A stretch of DNA of 64,000 bases from Bacillus mobilis (GCF_001884045.1 NZ_MACF01000072.1:32156-96155), one strand, 5' to 3'. Counted from the first letter of the stretch, positions 18,550 through 27,476 are shown. Notes: generated by a model not told the origin, from the sequence alone. Numbers and translations: made by a program.

Positions 18550-19350
18550 TTAGTCGATAATATTTTCTAAACCGTACACAAGATGATCTAGATTCATTAC
18601 TGTATCAATTGATAGTTTTACACCCGACATAAATGATTCACGATTGAATGAATCATGACGAACCGTTAACATTTGTCCATTTCCACCAAACATTACTTCT
18701 TGATGTGCAATAAGTCCTGGTAAACGTACACTATGAATGTGAATGCCGTCTACATTTGCACCACGAGCTCCTTCTAGTTGCTCTACTTCATTTGGATGAC
18801 CTTGCTGCTTTGATTCACGGTTTTGACGAATTAATTCTACTGTTTTTACCGCTGTACCAGATGGTGCATCTAACTTTTGATCATGATGCAATTCAATTAC
18901 TTCAACATCTTGGAAATACTTCGCTGCCATTTGTGAGAATTTCATCATAAGAACTGCACCAATTGCAAAGTTTGGAGCGATAATTGTTCCTACTTCTTTT
19001 TCTTTCGCATTCTCTGTTAATTGCTTTAGTTCTTCTTCTGTAAATCCAGTTGTACCAATAACAGAACGAAGTCCACGCTCAACTGCAAGTGTAACGTGTT
19101 GTTTCCCAACTTCTGGCGTTGTTAAATCTAATAACACATCAGCTTCTACTTCCTCTAAACAAGTATGTAAATCTGCGTAAATAGGTGCATCTAGCGCTGG
19201 CATGCCTGGTAAATCAGAGATTTTCTCTCCGCCATGCTTATAATCCACTGCTGCTACTAAATTAAAATGTTCCGTTCTTTCCATAAGAAGGACTGCTTCA
19301 TGTCCCATACGTCCCCTTGGTCCAGCGATAATTACTTTAATTTCTTTCAT
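18550..19350 (-). CDS. dapB: 4-hydroxy-tetrahydrodipicolinate reductase
   Basis: The 266-residue NAD(P)H enzyme serves lysine and diaminopimelate synthesis. A Rossmann start [35 protein letters not shown] and the substrate motif [15 protein letters not shown] are visible. The start overlaps the ypjD stop by one base (TAATG). Confidence 0.97.
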   Translation of the reverse strand: MKEIKVIIAGPRGRMGHEAVLLMERTEHFNLVAAVDYKHGGEKISDLPGMPALDAPIYADLHTCLEEVEADVLLDLTTPEVGKQHVTLAVERGLRSVIGTTGFTEEELKQLTENAKEKEVGTIIAPNFAIGAVLMMKFSQMAAKYFQDVEVIELHHDQKLDAPSGTAVKTVELIRQNRESKQQGHPNEVEQLEGARGANVDGIHIHSVRLPGLIAHQEVMFGGNGQMLTVRHDSFNRESFMSGVKLSIDTVMNLDHLVYGLENIID

Positions 19351-19691
19351 TATTCTTTCTCTCCCTCATCAATACGTGTCCAGCGATCTTTATCGCGAGT
19401 ATTAAATTTATTCATTACAATGTTATGTGCTGTTTCTAAATCAATATTTAAACTATTTGCCATACAAATCATAACAAATAATACATCTCCAAGCTCTTCT
19501 TCAATACTACGTTCTTTTTCAGTTGTTTTCTTCGGTTTCTCACCATAATAATGATTAACCTCTCTTGCAAGCTCCCCCATTTCTTCCGTTAAACGAGCCA
19601 TCATTGCAAGTGGACTGAAATAACCTTCTTTAAACTGACCAATATATGCATCTACTTCTTTCTGCATATCCTTCATCGTTTTCGCTTCCAT
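19350..19691 (-). CDS. ypjD: MazG-like nucleotide pyrophosphohydrolase YpjD
   Basis: The 113-residue protein has all-alpha NTP-PPase metal motifs: [13 protein letters not shown] and [18 protein letters not shown] supply the Glu/Asp ligands. It probably hydrolyses non-canonical or excess NTPs. The ATG at 19691 has GAGGTGA about 6 nt upstream and gives the usual family length; the frame extends 19 codons further upstream without conservation. It is the first gene of the ypjD-dapB-mgsA-bshB1-bshA-cca-birA operon. Confidence 0.92.
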   Translation of the reverse strand: MEAKTMKDMQKEVDAYIGQFKEGYFSPLAMMARLTEEMGELAREVNHYYGEKPKKTTEKERSIEEELGDVLFVMICMANSLNIDLETAHNIVMNKFNTRDKDRWTRIDEGEKE

Positions 19692-19803
19692 ACAATTCAC
19701 CTCTAATCCTTCCTCTTTCATGTTAGCCAATTCATCGCGATTTGACAAATATTATTCCCTGTTAAACACCTATTTGCGACCCTTTTTTGGATAGACTATA
19801 ATG

Positions 19804-19940
19804 AAGTGAAACTTTCTTTTGCGGTTTTTGCAAAAGATTAGCCCGAACCAATCGGTTTCCTACGGCTGGTTCACCCTGCTTCAGAGCTTTATCTCCTACC
19901 AGCCGTTGGAACGGGGGAAAGTGAAACTTCTTTTGCATTT
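19804..19940. repeat. Second intergenic repeat with flanking direct repeats
   Basis: The gap between ypjD and ypjC holds AGTGAAACTTTCTTTTGC (19805-19822) and a near copy AGTGAAACTTCTTTTGC (19920-19936). These bracket a hairpin TCTTTTGC/GCAAAAGA, the block AGCCCGAACCAATCGG (19840-19855) and a hairpin ACGGCTGGT/ACCAGCCGT (19862-19906). The opening and the AGCCC..ACCAATCGG block match the repeat at 13958. It is probably another member of a B. cereus-group repeat family. The remaining gap on either side shows nothing else clear. Confidence 0.7.
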
Positions 19941-20044
19941 TTTTATAGCCTGCACTATTTTTACTAACAACTAGAAATTACTTATCATTATGTTTTACCG
20001 TATCAGCGGAGCAATGCAATCTACATAATTAGGGGGATTTCTAT

Positions 20045-20926
20045 ATGACATCGAATTTGAAGATTCGAAATATCATTTTTATTTTAATCGGTTCCGCTAT
20101 TTTTTCTTTCGGTATTGTGAATATCAATATTGAAAATCACCTAGCAGAAGGTGGATTTACCGGCATTACACTATTATTGTATTTTCTATTTAAGTTTGAT
20201 CCTTCTTACTCAAACTTAATTTTAAATATCCCTATATTTTTCATCGGTTGGAAGTTACTCGGAAGAACAACATTTATCTATACACTAATCGGCACCTTTA
20301 GCGTATCTTTATTTCTATGGATTTTTCAACGTTACGACGTTCTCAACTTACATTTAAACTTACAAAATGATATGACACTCGCGGCTTTATTCGCCGGGGC
20401 ATTTATCGGTATCGGTCTTGGAATAATATTTAAATACGGCGGGACTACCGGCGGTGTAGATATTATCGCGAGACTCGCTCATAAATACGTTGGCTGGAGT
20501 ATGGGGAAAACGATGTTTATGTTTGATGCTATCGTCATTATCGTCTCGATTCTTACCTATTTATCATACCGCGAAGGCATGTATACGTTAGTTGCTGTTT
20601 TTATCGGGGCGAAAGTCATTGATTTTATGCAAGAAGGAGCCTATGCGGCAAAAGGAGCAACTATTATCTCAGATAAAAATGATGAAATTGCTGCCAAAAT
20701 TTTATCTGATATGGAACGCGGAGCTACTTTTTTAAAAGCTGTTGGATCGTATACAAAGGTGGAACGGAACGTATTATATTGCGTTGTTGCTAAAAATGAA
20801 ATCGTGAAATTAAAAAATATTATTACTTCTGTTGATCCTCATGCCTTTGTTGCTGTAAGCGATGTACATGATGTAGTTGGTGAAGGTTTTACATTAGATG
20901 AAAATAAAAATCCGTTACATACATAA
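20045..20926 (+). CDS. ypjC: YitT-family membrane protein
   Basis: The 293-residue protein has five to six predicted membrane segments in the first 190 residues. GGTTGGVDIIARL, typical of the YitT/DUF161 family, is followed by a C-terminal cytoplasmic DUF2179 domain (ATIISDKNDEIAAKIL ... DPHAFVAVSDVHDVVGEGF). The family is often annotated as a transporter but its substrate is unknown. The ATG follows GGGGGA. It is transcribed away from ypjD and converges on the glycosylase gene. Confidence 0.9.
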   Translation: MTSNLKIRNIIFILIGSAIFSFGIVNINIENHLAEGGFTGITLLLYFLFKFDPSYSNLILNIPIFFIGWKLLGRTTFIYTLIGTFSVSLFLWIFQRYDVLNLHLNLQNDMTLAALFAGAFIGIGLGIIFKYGGTTGGVDIIARLAHKYVGWSMGKTMFMFDAIVIIVSILTYLSYREGMYTLVAVFIGAKVIDFMQEGAYAAKGATIISDKNDEIAAKILSDMERGATFLKAVGSYTKVERNVLYCVVAKNEIVKLKNIITSVDPHAFVAVSDVHDVVGEGFTLDENKNPLHT

Positions 20927-20930
20927 ATGC

Positions 20931-20965
20931 AACTAGAAAAGCTAGAGAGCTTTTCTAGTTTTTTA
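20931..20965. terminator. Terminator of ypjC
   Basis: An AACTAGAAAAGCT/AGCTTTTCTAGTT stem with a following T6 run on the + strand. The stop codon of the convergent glycosylase (20957-20955) lies in the 3' arm. Confidence 0.85.
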
Positions 20966-21596
20966 TTACATATTTTTTAAGTTTCTCTAGATCCTCATAA
21001 ATAAGCTCCAATAAACTCCGATTATAAAAAATGGAAGCAGGATGAAAAGTCGGGAAAATACGATATTCTTTCTCTGACCATGTAAACTCTGCACTTTGCA
21101 TATCCTTTAATTTTTGAATAGGCTGTTTTAATAATTGCCCGTGCACATCTGTGATTTTTGTATTTTTTCCTGTTAAACGTTGAAGGCCGATATTTCCAAG
21201 CGTAACGATAAGCTTCGGGTTTATGTTCTCTAATTCATAATCTAACAAAGGTGCATGGGCAAGTATTTCTCCTTGATTTGGCGTTCTATTATACTTTTTC
21301 TGTATGATTTCACCATTTCGTTCTTTTTTCTCTCGCCACTTATAAGGTCTACTCCGAACAGCGCTCGTAATATATACTTCCTCCCTTGTAACGTGAATCC
21401 GTTCTAAAAACTCCATTAACTGTTTTCCCGCTCTCCCGCTAAATGGAATCCCATTATGAATTTCTGTTTCACCAGGCGCTTCTCCTAGCAACATAAATTT
21501 TGGATTTTCAGGACCTTGTCCACTTAAAAAGCCTTCTAGCTGATAAGAAGCACTACGTTCTTTCACTTGTTTTACTAAATGGCTTGGATATTTCAT
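20955..21596 (-). CDS. Uracil-DNA glycosylase superfamily protein lacking Fe-S cysteines
   Basis: The 213-residue protein resembles family 4-type uracil-DNA glycosylases: motif 1 LLGEAPGETEIHNGIPFSGRAG, VYITSAVRSRPY, LIVTLGNIGLQRLTG and motif 2 FHPAS. Family 4 enzymes carry four [4Fe-4S] cysteines; this protein contains no cysteine at all (the usual NVVKCRPP and later Cys positions are Ser and Ala). It may be a cluster-free branch with glycosylase activity or an altered substrate range. The ATG at 21596 follows AAAGGCGGTGGGGGA. Confidence 0.8.
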   Translation of the reverse strand: MKYPSHLVKQVKERSASYQLEGFLSGQGPENPKFMLLGEAPGETEIHNGIPFSGRAGKQLMEFLERIHVTREEVYITSAVRSRPYKWREKKERNGEIIQKKYNRTPNQGEILAHAPLLDYELENINPKLIVTLGNIGLQRLTGKNTKITDVHGQLLKQPIQKLKDMQSAEFTWSEKEYRIFPTFHPASIFYNRSLLELIYEDLEKLKKYVIKN

Positions 21597-21667
21597 TCCC
21601 CCACCGCCTTTCTGCATTACTTCTATTATTTCTATTTACAATCCATTATATAATTCAATCCACAAAA

Positions 21668-21692
21668 CAAAAAAAGACTATCAAATGATAGT
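21668..21692 (-). terminator. Terminator after the YugP-like gene
   Basis: An AAAGACTATCA/TGATAGTCTTT stem with a T-run on the - strand, immediately past the stop at 21695. Confidence 0.85.
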
Positions 21693-21694
21693 CT

Positions 21695-22378
21695 TTAGTC
21701 GTCGCTACGCTGCATACCAGTATACATTAATACGAGACGTAATAATTCAAATACCGCTACAGCTGCAGCTGCTACATATGTTAATGCTGCCGCATTTAAT
21801 ACTTTACGAGCTTGGCCATATTCATCTGTTGATACGATACCTAACGCTTCAATTTGTTGCATTGCACGCTTTGATGCATCAAACTCAACTGGTAATGTAA
21901 CGAGTTGGAACACAACACCTGCTGCCATTAAAATAATTCCTAATAACAATAGTTTTGACATTGTCGCAAATATACCAATCATAATAAATACCCATGATAT
22001 ATTCGATCCAAAATTCGCCACAGGCACTAACGAATGACGAATACGCATAAAGTTATAATCTTTTGCATCTTGAATTGCGTGTCCTACTTCGTGTGCTGCA
22101 ACTGCTGTACCAGCAACTGAATGACCGTAATAGTTATCTGTTGATAATCGAACTGTTTTGGCAGTTGGATCATAATGGTCTGATAAATGACCTGGTGTTT
22201 CTTCTACAGCTACGTTGTATAATCCATTTTCATCTAAAATTTTTCGAGCCACTTCCGCTCCTGTCATACCTGATGTTGAATAAACTTGTGAATACTTGCT
22301 ATAAGCACTACGTACTCTTGACTGTGCATACAACGGTATGATCATTATGATCGCGAAGTAAATTAAATAAAACATCAT
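21695..22378 (-). CDS. Membrane zinc metallopeptidase, YugP family
   Basis: The 227-residue protein has an N-terminal membrane helix, the zinc-binding HEVGHAIQ (near residue 95) and two or three further hydrophobic helices (about 118-160 and 195-220). This is the PF04298 arrangement. It is probably a membrane peptidase of unknown substrate. GGAGG precedes two adjacent ATG codons; the second (22375) has the better spacing. B. subtilis yugP is elsewhere, so its presence between ypjB and the glycosylase is a B. cereus-group arrangement. Confidence 0.88.
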   Translation of the reverse strand: MMFYLIYFAIIMIIPLYAQSRVRSAYSKYSQVYSTSGMTGAEVARKILDENGLYNVAVEETPGHLSDHYDPTAKTVRLSTDNYYGHSVAGTAVAAHEVGHAIQDAKDYNFMRIRHSLVPVANFGSNISWVFIMIGIFATMSKLLLLGIILMAAGVVFQLVTLPVEFDASKRAMQQIEALGIVSTDEYGQARKVLNAAALTYVAAAAVAVFELLRLVLMYTGMQRSDD

Positions 22379-22479
22379 GAACCTCCATTGAAGTTTTAAT
22401 TATAGTACTTCTCATTCTATTTTCTTCTGCCATCATTGTCAATGAATAAACCTTACAATCCGTATCTTTATTTATTGTA

Positions 22480-23268
22480 TTATCTATTTTTAGAGTGTAC
22501 ATTACTTTTTCTTTTTTCTCTCTCTCCTTTATACTTTCTCCACCCAACATAAGTTAATGTGAATAAAATAAGACCTCCAGTAATTGTCATAAACCAAATG
22601 AGCGAGGGTGCAATTTCATCTTTTTTTACTGTGTGAAATATTTTTTGCAAATCCCCTTTAATGATTCCTAATTGCATTTGCCCACCTTTCGTTTTTAACA
22701 TAACGTTACGAAATTCATCCAAATAAGATAAATGAGCATTTACACGCTGCACTTCGTTTTCTGGCAAAGCAATCATTAAGCTTGGATAAATAATATTAAA
22801 CTCATGTAAAAATGTGTTTAACGTTTGTTGAAACTGTCCCGTGTCTTCTTTTTTCATCGCTTTTTCCATTTGTGAAAAGGCACCCATTACTTTTGTTTCT
22901 CTTTCCATCCAAAGTGGTTGATATTTCGACACTTGCGCATCAACAGCGAGCTGCAGGGCTAACACATTATCAATTTTAACTTGTTTACTTAAATCTGTTT
23001 CCGCGAGAGATTGTTTCGCCCTGTCGTAAGCTAAAGAAATAACTCTAACTTGATCTGGTGTTACTTCTTGCTTCTTTTCATTTCCCTTTATGACAAACTG
23101 CTCCGAGAAACGTTGTAATACTTGTACTGCTTTTTCATCTTCATTACGCTTCACTAATTGTAATGAGTCGTCTAACAACCCTGTTAGTTCACTCCACTCT
23201 TCAGCATATATACGTAACGGAAACATTATAATTAGAAATGCTATCAATCCAATTAATGTTCTCTTCAT
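22480..23268 (-). CDS. ypjB: Sporulation protein YpjB
   Basis: The 262-residue protein has a signal peptide (about 1-22, ending IYAEEW), a long helical extracytoplasmic region and one C-terminal membrane helix (APSLIWFMTITGGLILFTLTYVGW), followed by a basic tail. This is the YpjB family, associated with sporulation in Bacillus; the mechanism is unknown. The ATG at 23268 follows AGGGGGG; the frame opens 16 codons earlier without a site. Confidence 0.85.
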   Translation of the reverse strand: MKRTLIGLIAFLIIMFPLRIYAEEWSELTGLLDDSLQLVKRNEDEKAVQVLQRFSEQFVIKGNEKKQEVTPDQVRVISLAYDRAKQSLAETDLSKQVKIDNVLALQLAVDAQVSKYQPLWMERETKVMGAFSQMEKAMKKEDTGQFQQTLNTFLHEFNIIYPSLMIALPENEVQRVNAHLSYLDEFRNVMLKTKGGQMQLGIIKGDLQKIFHTVKKDEIAPSLIWFMTITGGLILFTLTYVGWRKYKGEREKRKSNVHSKNR

Positions 23269-23363
23269 CACGGTCCCCCCTATAACTACTAGTACAAAAT
23301 ATGTTAATTTGGACAAGAATAGAACAGAACTGAACCGAAAAATATATTATCGTTTTACAAACA

Positions 23364-23393
23364 AAAAAATTCTCTTTAAGCAGAGAATTTTTC
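23364..23393 (-). terminator. Terminator overlapping the DUF1461 gene end
   Basis: AAAATTCTCT/AGAGAATTTT with a T7 run on the - strand. The TAA of the upstream gene (23378-23376) is in the loop and its last codons make the 5' arm. Confidence 0.85.
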
Positions 23394-24062
23394 CTTTGAA
23401 ACCCTTTTCTTTTTTACGAAATATCTATACAAGCTATAACAAAGTATGCTGCCACATAAAATAAATAATAAAATAGCACACGCTGCATGCATAAAGAATT
23501 CTTCTGGTAGCATTAATATAATCGGATCCGTTTCAATATCAAACATCCAATAATCATTACTGAATAAAAGCTTATGGAATAACACAAAACTTTTTTCAAA
23601 ATTAATAGCAATCGGTAACATCAGCGCAATCGGAAAGATAATTGTTAAAATCGATCCGTGCAGTAAAAACTTTTCACTTTTCTTTTTTAGTAAATAAATC
23701 CCGCCTATTATAGCAATCATAATTGTCGCATACATCACATATTGAATCTTTACTAAAATATTTTTAACATCTACAAAATGAATACGGCCATTTGTAGACA
23801 TATCTAATGTTGGAAACTGCAATGCACCATCATAAAACGGCGATAAATAGGTGATAAGCACATCATAATTTCTTTTAATATCATCCTTCGTCATATCCGC
23901 TAAATCTGGAATGTTTAAAAAATCAATTTCAAAATAATACAGCCATTTTCCGTATACAACCGCCGTTGTCGCGAGTGCAAATATAGAAAATGCTATGCTG
24001 TATGAAACAGCTATCGTAACCAATCGATCCCATATTTTTGTACCACTCTTATTTTTCTTCAT
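23376..24062 (-). CDS. TIGR01906/DUF1461 integral membrane protein
   Basis: The 228-residue protein has four hydrophobic segments (about 14-38, 110-130, 138-160 and 195-217). The extracellular loop DDIKRNYDVLITYLSPF ... FPTLDMSTNGRIHFVDVK is characteristic of the DUF1461 family. No function is known. It lies between ypjB and ypjA on the same strand, 25 nt after ypjA, so probably in its operon. Confidence 0.8.
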   Translation of the reverse strand: MKKNKSGTKIWDRLVTIAVSYSIAFSIFALATTAVVYGKWLYYFEIDFLNIPDLADMTKDDIKRNYDVLITYLSPFYDGALQFPTLDMSTNGRIHFVDVKNILVKIQYVMYATIMIAIIGGIYLLKKKSEKFLLHGSILTIIFPIALMLPIAINFEKSFVLFHKLLFSNDYWMFDIETDPIILMLPEEFFMHAACAILLFILCGSILCYSLYRYFVKKKRVSKEKFSA

Positions 24063-24087
24063 TTTCTCCCCCTACGTATTCTAACTA

Positions 24088-24711
24088 TCATAAAGAAAAC
24101 TGTTTTCGGTTCTCACGCAAGCAAGAATAATATGTAATACATAGTGTAGCGATGCTTAGCCAGAACGTAAAATAACCAATTTCTTCTACAAACAAATGCA
24201 TAATTCCATATCTCGGCATTTGCCAAAATAAATAATCAATTGCATCATTATGTAATGTCCATATAGCTGCTACCGCAAAATGCCATTTTTTTATACGGTA
24301 AAACGGTGCATATAACAATCCTTGTACTGCCATCGCAAAATGCGAAAGCATTAACATATACCCCATAACACCAATAGGACCTTTTACATAGATCATAATT
24401 GCATTTACAACAACAGCCCATATACCATATTTTATTAAAGTAACAATCGCTAGCGCCTCTATTAATCCCCAATTTCTCTTTATTAAAAAAGCAAATAAAA
24501 CAAAGACAAAAAAGAGACTCGCCATCGGGCTATCAGGTACAAACGGCCAAAATATAGGTGAAGTTTCTTTTAATTGATTTCCATACCATATAAATCCGTA
24601 TATTGTACCTAATATGTTAACAACTAATAAAAATAATAATACGGAGCGTTGTCTTAACATTGCATACAAGTAAACCAAGCTGTATGTCCAACACCTTTCA
24701 AACAAAGTCAT
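24088..24711 (-). CDS. ypjA: DUF1405 membrane protein YpjA
   Basis: The 207-residue protein has about six membrane helices; NILGTIYGFIWYGNQL and FVPDSPMASLFFVFVL match DUF1405/YpjA. Function unknown. The start at 24711 (MTLFERCW) has GAGGAAAG upstream. The open frame runs back to 24822, but that would cross the qcrC terminator, so the longer start is rejected. A promoter-like TTTGAT-16-TATAAT (24760-24733) lies between the terminator and this start. Confidence 0.85.
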   Translation of the reverse strand: MTLFERCWTYSLVYLYAMLRQRSVLLFLLVVNILGTIYGFIWYGNQLKETSPIFWPFVPDSPMASLFFVFVLFAFLIKRNWGLIEALAIVTLIKYGIWAVVVNAIMIYVKGPIGVMGYMLMLSHFAMAVQGLLYAPFYRIKKWHFAVAAIWTLHNDAIDYLFWQMPRYGIMHLFVEEIGYFTFWLSIATLCITYYSCLRENRKQFSL

Positions 24712-24732
24712 TCTTTCCTCAAACTCTACTCT

Positions 24733-24760
24733 ATTATATAGTAAACTTTCTTTCATCAAA
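24733..24760 (-). promoter_or_regulatory. Candidate promoter for ypjA
   Basis: TTTGAT (24760-24755) and TATAAT (24738-24733) on the - strand with a 16-nt spacer, just after the qcrC terminator and 22 nt before the ypjA start. Confidence 0.5.
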
Positions 24761-24762
24761 AT

Positions 24763-24799
24763 AAAAAGCTGACTACAATTTTTTGTAGTCAGCTTTTTA
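24763..24799 (-). terminator. Terminator of the qcr operon
   Basis: AAAAGCTGACTACAA/TTGTAGTCAGCTTTT with a following T-run on the - strand, starting one base past the qcrC stop. Confidence 0.9.
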
Positions 24800-25567
24800 T
24801 TATTTTTTATTATACTTTGCAACGAATTCCGAAAGTTTCTTCAGTTCCTCATCTGTACCTTTAAATACACCTTTAGGCATTGAACCTTTTCCCTCTTTTG
24901 CAATTTTAGCAATTTCTTCTGGCTTTAAAGTTAAGTTTTGCAGTGCAGGCGCTGCTGCCCCGCCCTGTAAATTGTCACCGTGACACGTTAAACAAGTATT
25001 TTTTTGCATTAATTTATAGCCGTCATCATTTTTATCAACTGGTGCTGTTTTTACAATTGCTCCTTGTTTTTTTGCAGCTTCCCAGTCGTGGTGTGCTACA
25101 GATTCCCAAGTTAAAAAGATAATCGATGCAATTGCTAAAAGCATAAATCCAGTTGCTACAGGACGCTTTAACGGGCGTCTTTCTGGTCCTCGATCTAGAA
25201 ATGGAGCTAACAGTAATGCGCCAAACGCAATCCCTGGCATAATAAACGCTCCAATTACAGTGAATGAACCAGAAGCATAAGAATACTTTAATAACTGATA
25301 CAAGAATAAGAAATACCAATCTGGAAGTGGTATATATCCGGCATCAGTTGGATCCGCCATTCTCTCAAGTGGTGACGGATGCGCCACTGTTAAACATAAA
25401 TAACCGATTAAAAAAACTGCACCAACCATCCATTCTTTTAACAAGAAGTTCGGCCAAAATGCTTCTGTTTTTCCTGGGTATTCAGAATAGTCTTTTGGAA
25501 TATTTGATTTCCGAGCTACTGGTACCCGAGAATCTCCTACAAACTTCATCCCTTTGCCGCGATGCAT
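24800..25567 (-). CDS. qcrC: Menaquinol:cytochrome c reductase cytochrome b/c subunit
   Basis: The 255-residue fusion has an N-terminal subunit IV-like part with three membrane helices (LLKEWMVGAVFLIGYLCL, FTVIGAFIMPGIAFGALL, GFMLLAIASIIFLTW) and the motif IPLPDWYFLFLYQLLKY. A C-terminal class I cytochrome c domain has haem motif NTCLTCH and axial Met in KGSMPKGVF. It passes electrons from the bc complex to the terminal oxidase. It starts 43 nt after qcrB with GGAGGGAG. Confidence 0.96.
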   Translation of the reverse strand: MHRGKGMKFVGDSRVPVARKSNIPKDYSEYPGKTEAFWPNFLLKEWMVGAVFLIGYLCLTVAHPSPLERMADPTDAGYIPLPDWYFLFLYQLLKYSYASGSFTVIGAFIMPGIAFGALLLAPFLDRGPERRPLKRPVATGFMLLAIASIIFLTWESVAHHDWEAAKKQGAIVKTAPVDKNDDGYKLMQKNTCLTCHGDNLQGGAAAPALQNLTLKPEEIAKIAKEGKGSMPKGVFKGTDEELKKLSEFVAKYNKK

Positions 25568-25610
25568 AATCTCCCTCCTTTAGTTCTTTCCCCTTTTATT
25601 TAGCAATCTC

Positions 25611-26285
25611 TTATAGCGGACCGGAAATACCTTGTTTGCGAATCATGATGAAGTGGAAGGCCATTAAACCTAGAAGTGCTGCTGGTAAGAAGAAGACGTG
25701 AATAGCAAAGAAGCGAGTTAATGTTTGAGCGCCAACAATTTCGGAATGACCAGCGAGTAATGTTTTAATATAAGGACCAATGAGCGGCGTTTGCTCTGCA
25801 ATTTGAATCCCTACTTTCGTAGCAAATAATGCTTTCATATCCCACGGTAATAAATATCCGGTAAAACCAAGACCTAACATAACAAAGAAAATAAGAACAC
25901 CAACAATCCAGTTTAGCTCACGAGGCTTTTTATACGCACCCTGGAAGAAAACTCTAAGTGTATGTAAAAACATCATTACAATGACGAGACTAGCACCCCA
26001 GTGGTGCATACCACGAACAATTTGCCCGTATGCAACTTCATTTTGTAAATAATAAACCGATTCCCAAGCATTTTTAATATCAGGCACATAATACATCGTC
26101 AAAAACATTCCAGATAAAATTTGAATTACAGTAACGAAAAAGGTCAGTCCTCCAAAGCAATAAACGAATGCAGAAAAGTGATGTGCTGGGTTTACATGTT
26201 CAGGTACTTCATGATCAGCAATATCACGCCATATTGGTGTAATATCTAACCTTTCATCTACCCAATCATAAATTTTATTTAGCAT
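25611..26285 (-). CDS. qcrB: Menaquinol:cytochrome c reductase cytochrome b6 subunit
   Basis: The 224-residue b6-type cytochrome has four membrane helices. Haem-ligating histidines are in RGMHHWGASLVIVMMFLHTLR and FAIHVFFLPAALLGLMAFH; FTGYLLPWDMKA is at the quinol site. Its ATG abuts the qcrA stop with no gap, so translation is coupled. Confidence 0.97.
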   Translation of the reverse strand: MLNKIYDWVDERLDITPIWRDIADHEVPEHVNPAHHFSAFVYCFGGLTFFVTVIQILSGMFLTMYYVPDIKNAWESVYYLQNEVAYGQIVRGMHHWGASLVIVMMFLHTLRVFFQGAYKKPRELNWIVGVLIFFVMLGLGFTGYLLPWDMKALFATKVGIQIAEQTPLIGPYIKTLLAGHSEIVGAQTLTRFFAIHVFFLPAALLGLMAFHFIMIRKQGISGPL

Positions 26286-26798
26286 CTACTTTGCACCCCC
26301 TCTTGGCTTCGCTTTTCCTAAATACAGCGTTCCATCTTTCACTTTAGACTCGTATACATCAAGTGGAGCAAGGGGCGGCGTGCCTTTAATGTTCATCCCG
26401 TCTTTTGTGTAACGGCCCCCGTGGCATGGACAAAAGAATTGATTCGGATGTGCTTTGTCCGAATTCCAGTTCACTGTACATCCTAAATGTTTACATACCG
26501 GAGAGAACGCAACAATGTCTCCGCTTTCATCTTTATGAACCCAAGCTGATTTTGGCTCTTCGGACTTGTACCAACCATCAACCTGCTTCACCTTAAAGTC
26601 GAAACGTTTCGGCTCTGTTGTAATATCCTTTACTTGTGCAACAGCAACCATATCCGTTCCCGCTTCTTTTCTTAACACCGGATCAAGCGCAAATCGCGTC
26701 ATCGGCATTAAAATACCCGCTGCCATAAAGCCTCCTACCCCTGTAAGGGTGTAATTTAAAAACTGTCTTCTTGATACACGATGTTCTTTCTCGCTCAC
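26286..26798 (-). CDS. qcrA: Rieske iron-sulfur subunit of menaquinol:cytochrome c reductase
   Basis: The 170-residue protein has a twin-arginine signal/anchor (SRRQFLNY then a hydrophobic helix to about 33). The Rieske [2Fe-2S] ligands are in VCKHLGCTVNW and FFCPCHGGRY (Cys-His and Cys-His). It starts at GTG with AGGGGGG upstream. It is the first gene of qcrABC; a TTGACC-17-TATCAT promoter lies 75-103 nt upstream. Confidence 0.97.
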   Translation of the reverse strand: MSEKEHRVSRRQFLNYTLTGVGGFMAAGILMPMTRFALDPVLRKEAGTDMVAVAQVKDITTEPKRFDFKVKQVDGWYKSEEPKSAWVHKDESGDIVAFSPVCKHLGCTVNWNSDKAHPNQFFCPCHGGRYTKDGMNIKGTPPLAPLDVYESKVKDGTLYLGKAKPRGGAK

Positions 26799-26872
26799 GA
26801 AAATTTCCCCCCTCTATCAGAAATTGTCCCCTCGTGATAAATTATATAAAAAATAAAAACTAGGACACTATC

Positions 26873-26901
26873 ATGATATAATACGCTCATGCACAGGTCA
26901 A
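26873..26901 (-). promoter_or_regulatory. Candidate sigma-A promoter of qcrABC
   Basis: TTGACC (26901-26896) and TATCAT (26878-26873) on the - strand, spacer 17, between ypiF and qcrA. Confidence 0.6.
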
Positions 26902-26941
26902 TATCATACTACTCATAATAATAAGAACTTTCTGTTTATTA

Positions 26942-27397
26942 TTACTTTCCCCATTTTTCTTCTAACATCACCATTATATTTTTTATATGCGCATGAATAA
27001 CTTCTCTTTTCGCTTGATCACTAAATTGTTCTAACGCTAATGAAGGAAACCAAAACAAATCTCCCTGCAACTCTTGCATATCTTCTTTCCATGAAAAATC
27101 ACTTGTAACATAAGCAATATGTTTAAAACCTTGCTCTTGTAAATGATTTGTCCATTCTTGCAAACGACCTTTTTCGTTTTTTTGACTTTCTACTAAATAC
27201 GTAAATGCAGGTAGTAACAGCACTCTTCCTTTATATTCTCTTTCCAGCTCCATACTCAACAATTCGATAAATTCACCTTGTTCTACTACCATTTTCATTT
27301 CTTTCGCTGCCGAAATTGATAAAAGTGGTATAACACCTGTATCTACATACTCTCTTGCTTGCTCAAACTGTTCCACATCTTTTACAATCCATTTCAA
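26942..27397 (-). CDS. ypiF: DUF2487 protein YpiF
   Basis: The 151-residue soluble protein begins MKWIVKDVEQFEQAREYVDT with PLLSISAAKEMKM, matching YpiF. Its function is unknown. The position between ypiB and qcrA is conserved with B. subtilis. It reads towards qcrA and may partly share its transcript. Confidence 0.85.
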   Translation of the reverse strand: MKWIVKDVEQFEQAREYVDTGVIPLLSISAAKEMKMVVEQGEFIELLSMELEREYKGRVLLLPAFTYLVESQKNEKGRLQEWTNHLQEQGFKHIAYVTSDFSWKEDMQELQGDLFWFPSLALEQFSDQAKREVIHAHIKNIMVMLEEKWGK

Positions 27398-27476
27398 ATT
27401 TCTTCCCTCCTCTCACCTACAAATGACAGAACTTTCACTTTATATATATTAAACCATACTAAAAGAGGTAAAAAAA

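Noticed and set aside
22308-22550. 80-codon - strand frame between ypjB and the YugP-like gene
   Set aside because: Overlaps both neighbours' coding sequence, has no ribosome site and no recognisable sequence.
24712-24822. Longer N-terminus for ypjA
   Set aside because: It would begin inside qcrC and cross the qcr terminator; the ATG at 24711 has its own ribosome site and upstream promoter.
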